Origin: Crenotrichaceae bacterium
Lineage (GTDB): Bacteria > Pseudomonadota > Gammaproteobacteria > Methylococcales > DRLZ01
Assembly: GCA_011322755.1 (NCBI GenBank)
Contig: DRLZ01000150.1
Span: 1-13,900, forward strand
Direction of reading: 5' to 3'
DNA length: 13,900 nucleotides
The notes below the pieces were generated by a model. The model was not told where the DNA came from and did not search any database. It saw only the letters and a program-made list of their open reading frames with translations. Shown here piece by piece: positions 7,795-13,900 of the stretch. The position numbers and the translations under genes are program-made. Position 1 is the first letter of the stretch, and each line of letters begins with the position of its first letter.

Positions 7795-9458
7795 TATGCT
7801 TCTGCCGCTCTGCCTTTCTGCGGAAATAATCCACGTGGTCTTTTTTGTATAAACAGAATGATAAATACCAGCACTAGAATTTTTGCCAGTACAGCACCCG
7901 CGTATGGTTCCAGAAATTTATTGGCAATACCAAGCGAAAAACCAGCAACCAAAGTACCCCAGAGATTTCCTACTCCACCGAACACCACAACCATAAAACA
8001 GTCGACAATATATGACTGTCCAAGATTCGGCCCAACATTCGTTATCTGGCTAAGCGCAACGCCGGCAACGCCGGCAATACCTGAGCCCAGACCGAATGTC
8101 ATGGCATCGACACGATCCGTCGGTATTCCCATCGCCTTTGCCATATTGCGGTTTTGCGTCACTGCACGTACTTCCAACCCCAACCGGGTTCGCTTTAGAA
8201 TCAGCAGTAACAGGGAAAACACCAGCAGACAAAACACAAGAATATAAAACCGGTTCCAGGTAAATGATAAAAAGTCATTGATTTGTAGAGAGCCACTCAT
8301 CCATTCAGGCGTTGAAACGCTACGATTCAATGGTGAAAAAACAGAGCGTACCGTCTGTTGCAAAAACAAGCTCACTCCAAAAGTCGCCAATAACGTTTCC
8401 AGTGGGCGACCATACAAGAATCGGATGATCCCGCGTTCAATAGCAATACCAACCAGCCCGGAAACCAAAAACGCGGCAGGAATTGACAACAACAGAGACA
8501 GACCGAGGTGATTCGGCATGATTTGTTGCATGACATAAGTAGTATACGCGCCAAGCATCATCAACTCGCCATGCGCCATATTGATGACACCCATGACTCC
8601 AAATGTAATGGCAAGCCCGATAGATGCCAGTACCAAAACAGCACCCAGGCTTAATCCAAAAAATATGGTTTCGATGCTGGAATAGAACTGCCGACGTGAT
8701 TCAATTTTGGTCAACACAGATTTTGCCAGCTTGCGCACATCATCATCGGGCTCAAGATAGCTTCCATCTGAGTCATTATCAGTAAGTCGCTTCACTTGGT
8801 TCATTGCATCAACACTATCGAGGTGTTTCAATGATTCGAGTGCCTGCAAACGTCGTGATTTGTCAGCACTTTTTAAATCCTGCAAGGCAAAAGTGAGTTG
8901 TAATGCTTGCCGTACATCATGATTGGTTTCTGTTTGAGATAGATTTCTCAACAATGTATAGGCTTGTTGATCAGGGCGTTTTGAAAGCGTTTTTACTGCT
9001 TTTAATCGCAGCGAGGGATCCTCGGAATTTAGCTGTAATCGTGATATCAATACCTTGAGCTGTGAACGTAACCGATTTGTTAGATTTAATTTCTTTAGCT
9101 GAGACGACTCTTTATTACCTAGCTTTTCACCTGTTTGAGCAAGTTGTATCTGGTACCCGGATTTCTGTTTTTCAGCAATAACTAGGCGCCCATCGTCTCT
9201 GATTTGAAACAATTGGCCTTGCAACAATGCTTGTAGAATTAGAATAATTCTTGGGTGTTGTAATTTTGATAATTGCTCAAGGGCCTCGCCACGTTGAGAC
9301 AAAGATGAGTTTTGTAATCCAGATAATGCCTGGGAAAAGGTGAGTGACTCTGGGTCTTCAACGTTTTCAGCCGAAACCGTCTCAGAAAAAACCGAGATCG
9401 GCACCACCCAAATAGCCAGTACCATTAGCGTCCTGAGTAATATACGCTGAGGTATCAT
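7794..9458 (-). CDS. urtB: Urea ABC transporter permease UrtB (LivH-like) with N-terminal periplasmic helical domain
   Basis: UrtB is the second permease of the urea importer. The 554-residue protein has three parts. Residues 1-30 look like a signal peptide (hydrophobic LMVLAIWVVPISVF, possible cleavage after VSA). Residues about 31-255 are hydrophilic and helix-rich with HEAT-like repeats such as RLKAVKTLSKRPDQQA, RRLQALESLKHLDS and DDDVRKLAKSVLTKI. Residues about 260-554 form the LivH-type permease, with GVINMAHGELMMLGAY, TRLGLEVRAVTQN, AMGIPTDRVDA, GIAGVAGVALSQ and VVVFGGVGNLWGT. A plain LivH protein is near 300 residues, so the first half is an extension; comparable long UrtB proteins are known in proteobacteria. 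GAGGAT seven bases upstream supports the start. An intrinsic terminator lies immediately ahead, between it and urtA. Confidence 0.95.
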   Translation of the reverse strand: MIPQRILLRTLMVLAIWVVPISVFSETVSAENVEDPESLTFSQALSGLQNSSLSQRGEALEQLSKLQHPRIILILQALLQGQLFQIRDDGRLVIAEKQKSGYQIQLAQTGEKLGNKESSQLKKLNLTNRLRSQLKVLISRLQLNSEDPSLRLKAVKTLSKRPDQQAYTLLRNLSQTETNHDVRQALQLTFALQDLKSADKSRRLQALESLKHLDSVDAMNQVKRLTDNDSDGSYLEPDDDVRKLAKSVLTKIESRRQFYSSIETIFFGLSLGAVLVLASIGLAITFGVMGVINMAHGELMMLGAYTTYVMQQIMPNHLGLSLLLSIPAAFLVSGLVGIAIERGIIRFLYGRPLETLLATFGVSLFLQQTVRSVFSPLNRSVSTPEWMSGSLQINDFLSFTWNRFYILVFCLLVFSLLLLILKRTRLGLEVRAVTQNRNMAKAMGIPTDRVDAMTFGLGSGIAGVAGVALSQITNVGPNLGQSYIVDCFMVVVFGGVGNLWGTLVAGFSLGIANKFLEPYAGAVLAKILVLVFIILFIQKRPRGLFPQKGRAAEA

Positions 9459-9470
9459 TCAGTATCCTCG

Positions 9471-9506
9471 AAAAAAGCGGGACAAAACACCTCTGTTTTA
9501 TCCCGC
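9471..9506 (-). terminator. Intrinsic terminator or attenuator between urtA and urtB
   Basis: On the minus strand a 13-bp stem (GCGGGATAAAACA, loop GAGG, TGTTTTGTCCCGC) is fully paired as RNA, with one G-U pair, and is followed at once by six Ts. This is a textbook rho-independent terminator for transcripts coming from urtA. As urtB starts only 12 bases further on, some read-through is required, so it probably acts as a partial terminator that makes UrtA far more abundant than the membrane parts. Confidence 0.88.
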
Positions 9507-9531
9507 AAGGGGGTAATGATTTATTGAGAAC

Positions 9532-10830
9532 TTAATATTTTTGTCCAGAACACTTTTTTGTCACTGTATTGTAATTACCGCAGTTGATCGGTGGTGTCCA
9601 GTCAGCAATAATTGGTTTGCTTTCAGGTAGATAGTCTGACCACGCATCACCTTTTACCAGCGTATTTGTCTGCCACACAGTTACAAACTGACCGTCTTCC
9701 TGAATTTCACCGATCAACACAGGTTTACTAATATGATGGTTAGGTAGCATCTGCGCTGTACCGCCAGTCAGGTTGGGGAATTTGATACCAATCATCGCTT
9801 TTTGAACAGCATCAGCGTCTGTAGTCCCCGCTTTTTCTACAGCCTTAATCCACATATTGAAACCAATGTAATGTGCTTCCATCGGATCATTGGTTACCCG
9901 TTTCGGGTCTTTGATATAGTTATGCCATTGTTTAATAAAAGCAGCATTTTTAGTCGTATCGACGCTCATAAAATAATTCCATGCCGCCATATGCCCAACC
10001 AATGGCTTTGTATCCATACCAGACAATTCTTCCTCGCCGACTGAGAACGCGACAACAGGAATATCTTCCGCAGACATACCCTGATTGCCCAGTTCCTTGT
10101 AGAACGGGATATTCGCATCACCATTAATTGTTGATACAACGGCTGTTTTCTTCCCGGTTGAGCCAAACTTTTTAATTTCGGCAACAATACTCTGCCAGTC
10201 TGAGTGACCAAACGGTGTGTAGTTAATCATAATATCTTTTTTATCTACACCTTTGGATAACAGATATGCTTCTAGAATTTTGTTCGTGGTGCGTGGATAG
10301 ACATAATCAGTTCCTGCCAATACCCAACGTTCTGTTTTGATGTCATTCATCAAATAATCGATAGCAGGGATAGCCTGTTGGTTCGGTGCTGCACCAGTGT
10401 AAAACACGTTCTTGGATGATTCTTCACCTTCGTATTGCACTGGATAAAACAGAATGCCATTCAATTCTTCGATGACTGGCAATACAGATTTTCGAGAAAC
10501 CGAAGTCCAGCAACCAAAAATTGCCGAAACTTTATCCTTGGTAAGTAATTGACGTGCTTTTTCTGCAAACAATGGCCAGTTTGAAGCTGGATCAACGACT
10601 ACTGCCTCCAGCTTCTTTCCAAGAACACCACCTTTTTTGTTTTGTTCGTCGATCAGCATTAACATGGTATCTTTCAGCGTTGTTTCACTGATTGCCATTG
10701 TGCCTGATAATGAATGCAGTATGCCTACTTTGATTGTCTCCTCAGCGTGGCTGACAGCGTTGACACCAAGCATCAGTATCAGCGTTGAAAATACTGCCAT
10801 GTTTTTTAACTTGTCGATGTAGTTAGTCAT
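9532..10830 (-). CDS. urtA: Urea ABC transporter substrate-binding protein UrtA
   Basis: UrtA is the periplasmic urea receptor of the importer, in the FmdD/UrtA branch of the Leu/Ile/Val-binding-protein fold. The 432-residue precursor begins with a signal peptide (Lys7 and Lys9, hydrophobic core MAVFSTLILMLG, likely cleavage after VSHA at residue 29), then ETIKVGILHSLSGTMAISE, the FGCWTSVSRKSVLPV block, YPVQYEGEE, GTDYVYPRTTNKI and PMEAHYIGFNMW. Two cysteines in the last 15 residues (NCGNYNTVTKKCSG) could form a disulfide. I chose the ATG at 10830 because AGGAG lies 8 bases before it; the GTG at 10839 overlaps that site. It follows the porin gene by 29 bases with no terminator between, and is followed by an intrinsic terminator. 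Confidence 0.97.
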   Translation of the reverse strand: MTNYIDKLKNMAVFSTLILMLGVNAVSHAEETIKVGILHSLSGTMAISETTLKDTMLMLIDEQNKKGGVLGKKLEAVVVDPASNWPLFAEKARQLLTKDKVSAIFGCWTSVSRKSVLPVIEELNGILFYPVQYEGEESSKNVFYTGAAPNQQAIPAIDYLMNDIKTERWVLAGTDYVYPRTTNKILEAYLLSKGVDKKDIMINYTPFGHSDWQSIVAEIKKFGSTGKKTAVVSTINGDANIPFYKELGNQGMSAEDIPVVAFSVGEEELSGMDTKPLVGHMAAWNYFMSVDTTKNAAFIKQWHNYIKDPKRVTNDPMEAHYIGFNMWIKAVEKAGTTDADAVQKAMIGIKFPNLTGGTAQMLPNHHISKPVLIGEIQEDGQFVTVWQTNTLVKGDAWSDYLPESKPIIADWTPPINCGNYNTVTKKCSGQKY

Positions 10831-10838
10831 TTGTATCA

Positions 10839-10843
10839 CTCCT
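10839..10843 (-). promoter_or_regulatory. Ribosome binding site deciding the urtA start
   Basis: AGGAG on the minus strand lies 8 bases before the ATG at 10830, ideal spacing, and touches the alternative GTG at 10839, ruling that out as the main start. Confidence 0.65.
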
Positions 10844-10859
10844 GGGCAGTTAACCCGAT

Positions 10860-12086
10860 TTAGATTTGCAACTGAACATTAAGATTAAGTGCGTGTACAT
10901 CATCTCCCGAGACGTTGCTGGAGAAATCAAGCAAGCCTTTGGTGAGCAAATCACCATATTGCCAACTTAGTGAAATCCGCGCGTTGTGACCGTCAATAAC
11001 ATAGTTAAGTCCTGCCTCAACAACATCACGATCCGAGCTGTTGTCTGGCATTACGTTGACATAACGCACATACGGTTGCAGCTTGCCGATGCCGATTTCC
11101 TGCGGGATTAAATACATACCGCTCACATCGAATGCGTCTCCTTCAAACATGGAAAAGCCACCGCCAGCATCACGCGATGCCTGGCTGTATCCAGAAGAAA
11201 TACCATAATTTTTGTATTCTCCGTTGAAGGTAACAACACCACCATTACCCAATACTTTCTCAACCAGTAGATCAACCGAAGTTCCTCTGAAATCACCCGG
11301 GTCATTTCTTGTACCAGCACCATCTTTCTGATACTGATTGGAAACAGCAAGGGTAAGGATATCTCCACCGTTACCGTAATAGGTTCCCGATGTATAGTAG
11401 CCAGGATTTTTTTCTACATCCCAAAAGTTGTAAGCAATACGTTGTGCGTACAGAACATTGTCGTCAGAGTTTGCACCACCTCTTAGTCCACGAAAGAAAC
11501 CGACCGCGTATTGCAGACGACCATCAAAAAATGAGCCCCAGATTGTTGCGCCATCATCTCGCCCGAAGGATCCGGCAGACGTACCATTGGATTTGATTGT
11601 CAGATTGTAATCAGCTGGTTCAAACGGCGTACCCGAACTAAAAATGTTATAGATTGCACTGAAAAACGGCCCATTCATTTCACGCCGCTCAGCAGGAACC
11701 AGCATACGCCCAACCCATAGATTGTACATTGGGTCAACTTCAAATTTGGCGATCGCATCCAGCACCCGCACCTCGCCACCGTTGTTACAGGTTTGGCAAT
11801 CAGTGTTAAACTCGAGCTTGATGTACTCATGGAGTTGAGCATTCACATACAATCGAATGTTGTCGAGATTAAAATCATTTGTCCAGTTGCTGCCTTTGGC
11901 ACCCTCCTCAACCGCACGAAAACTGGTACGTAGCCCGGCACCGATACTAATCCATTTTGTTTCGTCAATTTTGAAAGTTGCTCCCGCACTGGATAATGGA
12001 GCATAGCCAGCCAATGCAGAGAGCATCATTGCTACTGATAACGACTTTAACAATTGCCGGCCCGTAATCTGTTTATCCCTATTCAT
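10860..12086 (-). CDS. Outer-membrane porin, OprO/OprP-like, linked to urea uptake
   Basis: This 408-residue precursor is a predicted outer-membrane beta-barrel. A signal peptide ends near Ala34 (LSSA followed by GATF). The mature part alternates polar and hydrophobic or aromatic residues in short strands typical of a barrel, with WISIGAGLRTSFRAVE, DNIRLYVNAQLHEYIKLEFNTD, YNLWVGRMLVPAERREMNGPFF and ARISLSWQYGDL recalling phosphate-selective-porin-like proteins. A CxxC pair (Cys97, Cys100; DCQTCNNGG) is unusual for a porin and could be a disulfide in a loop. It is the first gene of the transporter operon, 29 bases before urtA, with GAGGGGTG as ribosome binding site. From position I infer that it passes urea, but substrate choice cannot be read from sequence. 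Confidence 0.82.
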   Translation of the reverse strand: MNRDKQITGRQLLKSLSVAMMLSALAGYAPLSSAGATFKIDETKWISIGAGLRTSFRAVEEGAKGSNWTNDFNLDNIRLYVNAQLHEYIKLEFNTDCQTCNNGGEVRVLDAIAKFEVDPMYNLWVGRMLVPAERREMNGPFFSAIYNIFSSGTPFEPADYNLTIKSNGTSAGSFGRDDGATIWGSFFDGRLQYAVGFFRGLRGGANSDDNVLYAQRIAYNFWDVEKNPGYYTSGTYYGNGGDILTLAVSNQYQKDGAGTRNDPGDFRGTSVDLLVEKVLGNGGVVTFNGEYKNYGISSGYSQASRDAGGGFSMFEGDAFDVSGMYLIPQEIGIGKLQPYVRYVNVMPDNSSDRDVVEAGLNYVIDGHNARISLSWQYGDLLTKGLLDFSSNVSGDDVHALNLNVQLQI

Positions 12087-12122
12087 AGTTACACCCCTCA
12101 GAGTTTTGAAATCAGCTTAAAC

Positions 12123-12140
12123 AACAGATGGGAATCTGTT
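12123..12140. repeat. Inverted repeat in the porin leader
   Basis: AACAGAT and ATCTGTT form a perfect 7-bp inverted repeat around a 4-base loop (GGGA on the plus strand). It ends about 37 bases before the porin ATG, so it could be an operator or a 5' leader hairpin stabilising the transcript. No T-run follows, so it is not a terminator. Confidence 0.5.
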
Positions 12141-12198
12141 ACAAACAACTCGTTTATTGCTGCTGATTGTCCTGCCTGGAGGGAGAAACGCACAATGC

Positions 12199-12218
12199 GT
12201 TAATTAACTCATGAGTTA
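12199..12218. promoter_or_regulatory. Overlapping palindromes, candidate operator
   Basis: GTTAATTAAC (12199-12208) is a perfect 10-bp palindrome and overlaps TAACTCATGAGTTA (12205-12218), a perfect 14-bp palindrome. The core AATTAAC recurs at 12233-12239 after an ATCTAA arm (12229-12234), whose complement TTAGAT is at 12216-12221. Such dense dyad symmetry midway between divergent genes is typical of a transcription-factor site, but I do not recognise the regulator. Confidence 0.45.
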
Positions 12219-12289
12219 GATGACGTATATCTAATTAACGATGAATGTATTACTCTGAGATGTTAATCAAATTGAGCAAGCTATTGTCT

Positions 12290-13150
12290 ATGAGCCACCC
12301 AAAATATCTGTGCCGATTGTGTACACTAACTGTCCTGATCATCCTTTCTGTCTGTAGTTGTGCTGTCAATACTGAAACACATGACAACACTTTTGACCCT
12401 GCTCTGGTCAGTCTGATGCATATCCAACTAGATACTGTACCTGAACAGTTCAGTACTTTATTCGATGCAGTGAATATTGCCTCTGAGGTCACTGGCAATC
12501 TATCAGAGATGGGTTACTCATTCACCAAATCAGACACCGAGCATTATAGTCATCAGATGCAAATACTCGTTGGCAATATCAGTCATCGCTCAACACCACC
12601 AGGGTTCTCGTTTAATGCGGGCAACTCTAACCCACGCGCTCTTGATTTCCAAAAAGCTCAAACATTACCGATAACATGCCGACTCATGTCTGTTAACAAT
12701 CCACAACAACAGACTGACTTAACCATGAATTTTACTGCCAAACCTTATTTGGCAATCGACTCGACTACCAGGAGTCCATCCACAGTAATCACCACTGCAA
12801 CCAAGCACTTCGTCAACGATATCAGCACAGTTTGTTTTAACCTGTTAAGCAACCGAAAGATCAAGAACCAGCAACCTGTGGTCACAGATTCTACGCCCCA
12901 GAAAAAATGGATGCCTGATATTGAAATCAGGACAATTGATGAACCATCAGCAACGAAAAATGAGGTTGTTGACAACAAGAACTCTGTTAATAAGTCTTCC
13001 AGTCACGCACCGTCCGTAAAGACTGTTAAGCCAGCTACACTCACAAACACTGTAAAAGCACAACCTGGCAAGAACAAACAGCGCAAACAGCTGATTATTC
13101 ATAATCAAGGCTCTCCTCTGGAAATCGAATTTGGTTACCAGCGAAAATAA
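12290..13150 (+). CDS. Predicted lipoprotein of unknown function
   Basis: I do not recognise this family. From the ATG at 12290 the product is 286 residues: a basic n-region (MSHPKYLCRL), a hydrophobic core (TLTVLIILSV) and a lipobox-like VCSC with Cys24 as likely lipidation site; Ala at +2 would direct it to the outer membrane. The frame is open to an ATG at 12245 (301 residues), which would give an unusually long leader; neither start has a clear ribosome binding site. The central part contains a compact, ordered-looking stretch with GNLSEMGYSF (about 69-78) and TPPGFSF, GNSNPRALDFQKA, LPITCRL (about 102-132). From about residue 190 it is rich in Lys, Ser, Thr, Asn, Gln and Pro, likely a flexible basic tail. 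It diverges from the porin gene and precedes the NCS1-like gene, so a link to urea uptake is possible but unproven. Confidence 0.7.
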   Translation: MSHPKYLCRLCTLTVLIILSVCSCAVNTETHDNTFDPALVSLMHIQLDTVPEQFSTLFDAVNIASEVTGNLSEMGYSFTKSDTEHYSHQMQILVGNISHRSTPPGFSFNAGNSNPRALDFQKAQTLPITCRLMSVNNPQQQTDLTMNFTAKPYLAIDSTTRSPSTVITTATKHFVNDISTVCFNLLSNRKIKNQQPVVTDSTPQKKWMPDIEIRTIDEPSATKNEVVDNKNSVNKSSSHAPSVKTVKPATLTNTVKAQPGKNKQRKQLIIHNQGSPLEIEFGYQRK

Positions 13151-13324
13151 TTCAGACTCACTGTGATAATTGACCCTTATGTGCTTTTCTTCCAGCAAAA
13201 AAAATACACTGCTGAGAAAACATAACAACTTTATCCGCTGAATAAATCAGATATTCTTCATGACTCAGTGAATCTGGGTCAGCTAGAATAATGCAGAATT
13301 ATCACAACGAAGAACAATCGTTCC
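13151..13324. other. Intergenic region before the NCS1-like gene
   Basis: This 174-bp gap has no gene I can support. It holds an 8-bp inverted repeat TGACTCAG-TGAAT-CTGGGTCA (13261-13281; one position pairs only as G-U in RNA) with no T-run after it, so it is more likely an operator than a terminator. No clear terminator for the lipoprotein gene and no clear promoter or ribosome binding site for the next gene were seen. Confidence 0.4.
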
Positions 13325-13900
13325 ATGGCATCTGCAATCCATCAAAGCATCTCTAAAATTCGCCGAGACTATAACACTTGGGTTGCCAACCAGACGATGG
13401 AAGATTATGCGCTGCGCTTTGCGCCACGCAGTTTCAGAAAATGGTCTGAATTCCAGGTAGCCAATACTGCATTCGGCTCAACATCGTTTCTGGTACTGGA
13501 AGCAATCGGGGGGTTTTTATCCATTAATTATGGCTTTACCAATGCATTCTGGGCCATTGTTATTGTCGGACTGATCATCTTTCTGATCAGCTTTCCCATC
13601 AGTTATTATGCAGCCCGTTACAATATTGATATTGATTTGCTAACCCGCAGTGCAGGTTTTGGCTATTTCGGCTCAACCATCACATCGTTGATCTACGCAT
13701 CGTTTACCTTTACCTTCTTTGCGCTTGAAGCGTCCATCATGTCGCTAGCAATCCAGTTATATTTCCAGATTCCAACCGCAATTGCCCATATTCTCAGTGC
13801 TGTCCTTGTGATTCCTCTGGTGACCTTTGGTATTACTACAATCAGTCGATTACAACTCTGGTCGCAACCAGTCTGGTTAATTTTACTGATTATTCCCTAT
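13325..13900 (+). CDS. NCS1-transporter-like membrane protein, probably N-terminus of a sensor histidine kinase (3' end cut by window)
   Basis: I translated 192 codons from the ATG at 13325 to the window edge without a stop. About 40 soluble residues (MASAIHQSISKIRRDYNTWV, then EDYALRFAPRSFRKWS) are followed by at least five hydrophobic segments, near residues 43-67, 71-94, 111-138, 146-166 and 180-192. The piece TRSAGFGYFGSTITSLIY resembles the conserved region of NCS1 (nucleobase/allantoin/hydantoin) transporters. A soluble N-terminus joined to an NCS1-like core recalls gammaproteobacterial hybrid histidine kinases with a transporter-like sensor half; that part lies outside the window, so kinase identity is an inference. 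A stop in frame at 13289-13291 and no other ATG support the start, though no strong ribosome binding site precedes it. A plain transporter remains possible. Confidence 0.75.
   Translation, partial: MASAIHQSISKIRRDYNTWVANQTMEDYALRFAPRSFRKWSEFQVANTAFGSTSFLVLEAIGGFLSINYGFTNAFWAIVIVGLIIFLISFPISYYAARYNIDIDLLTRSAGFGYFGSTITSLIYASFTFTFFALEASIMSLAIQLYFQIPTAIAHILSAVLVIPLVTFGITTISRLQLWSQPVWLILLIIPY

Larger units (their letters stand above)
12087..12289. promoter_or_regulatory. Divergent regulatory region between the porin-urt operon and the lipoprotein gene
   Basis: This roughly 200-bp region must hold promoters for both directions. It contains three palindromic elements described separately (12123-12140, 12199-12218, 12216-12234) and a strong ribosome binding site for the porin (GAGGGGTG, 12092-12099). 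I could not pick a convincing sigma70 pair for either direction, and no good sigma54 site (GG-N10-GC with TTGC) is visible, so activator-dependent expression is plausible. Confidence 0.55.

Noticed and set aside
8051..8072. Tandem CGCCGGCAA-type repeat inside urtB
   Set aside because: It encodes the family's normal GIAGVAGVALS glycine-alanine membrane segment, so it is ordinary coding repetition.
7858..8247. 129-codon plus-strand frame opposite urtB
   Set aside because: It mirrors the permease-coding region, has no plausible start signal and no recognisable protein features.
12150..12185. Possible sigma54 promoter for the porin operon (GG-N10-GC on the minus strand)
   Set aside because: Only the GG and GC spacing fits; the TGGCAC and TTGC cores are missing.
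12947..13228. 93-codon minus-strand frame overlapping the end of the lipoprotein gene
   Set aside because: It is antisense to the better-supported lipoprotein and has no ribosome binding site or family signal.
13261..13281. 8-bp inverted repeat as terminator of the lipoprotein gene
   Set aside because: No T-run follows on either strand and it is over 100 bases from the stop codon, so it is listed only as a possible operator in the intergenic entry.

Overview
The window carries an almost complete bacterial system for taking up and breaking down urea. It most likely comes from a gammaproteobacterium of moderate, somewhat AT-leaning base composition. That guess rests on a Gram-negative outer-membrane porin, the long form of UrtB with a periplasmic extension, classical three-subunit urease (ureA, ureB, ureC separate), and a start of an NCS1-transporter-like protein of a type I associate with gammaproteobacterial sensor kinases. 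No taxonomic marker gene is present, so the assignment is an inference.

Layout. From right to left, all on the minus strand from about 12.1 kb down to position 1: an OprO/OprP-like porin; urtA, urtB, urtC, urtD, urtE (five-part urea ABC transporter); a 264-bp gap with a candidate promoter; then ureD, ureA, ureB, ureC, ureE, ureF and ureG, the last cut by the window edge. Genes within urtBCDE and within ureDABCEFG overlap or sit a few bases apart. The exceptions are a 73-bp gap after urtA that holds a clear intrinsic terminator, and the 264-bp gap before ureD. On the plus strand, diverging from the porin, are a predicted lipoprotein of unknown function and the first 192 codons of an NCS1-transporter-like membrane protein that runs off the right end.

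How the parts work together. The porin probably lets urea through the outer membrane. UrtA binds it in the periplasm, and UrtB/UrtC with the ATPases UrtD/UrtE carry it into the cytoplasm. The UreA/UreB/UreC enzyme then hydrolyses it to ammonia and carbamate. UreD, UreF and UreG with the nickel chaperone UreE load the dinickel centre of UreC. All nickel ligands of UreC are present at the same residue numbers as in the Klebsiella enzyme, so the urease looks functional. The NCS1-like protein is a candidate sensor or transporter for the pathway, but its C-terminal part lies outside the window.

The least ordinary points are the NCS1-like gene and the orphan lipoprotein beside the operon, a roughly 25-residue insertion in the ATPase UrtE, the helical-repeat periplasmic domain fused to UrtB, a terminator placed to separate urtA from urtBCDE expression, and a cluster of palindromes in the divergent promoter region. 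I saw no mobile element, CRISPR array, tRNA or rRNA.
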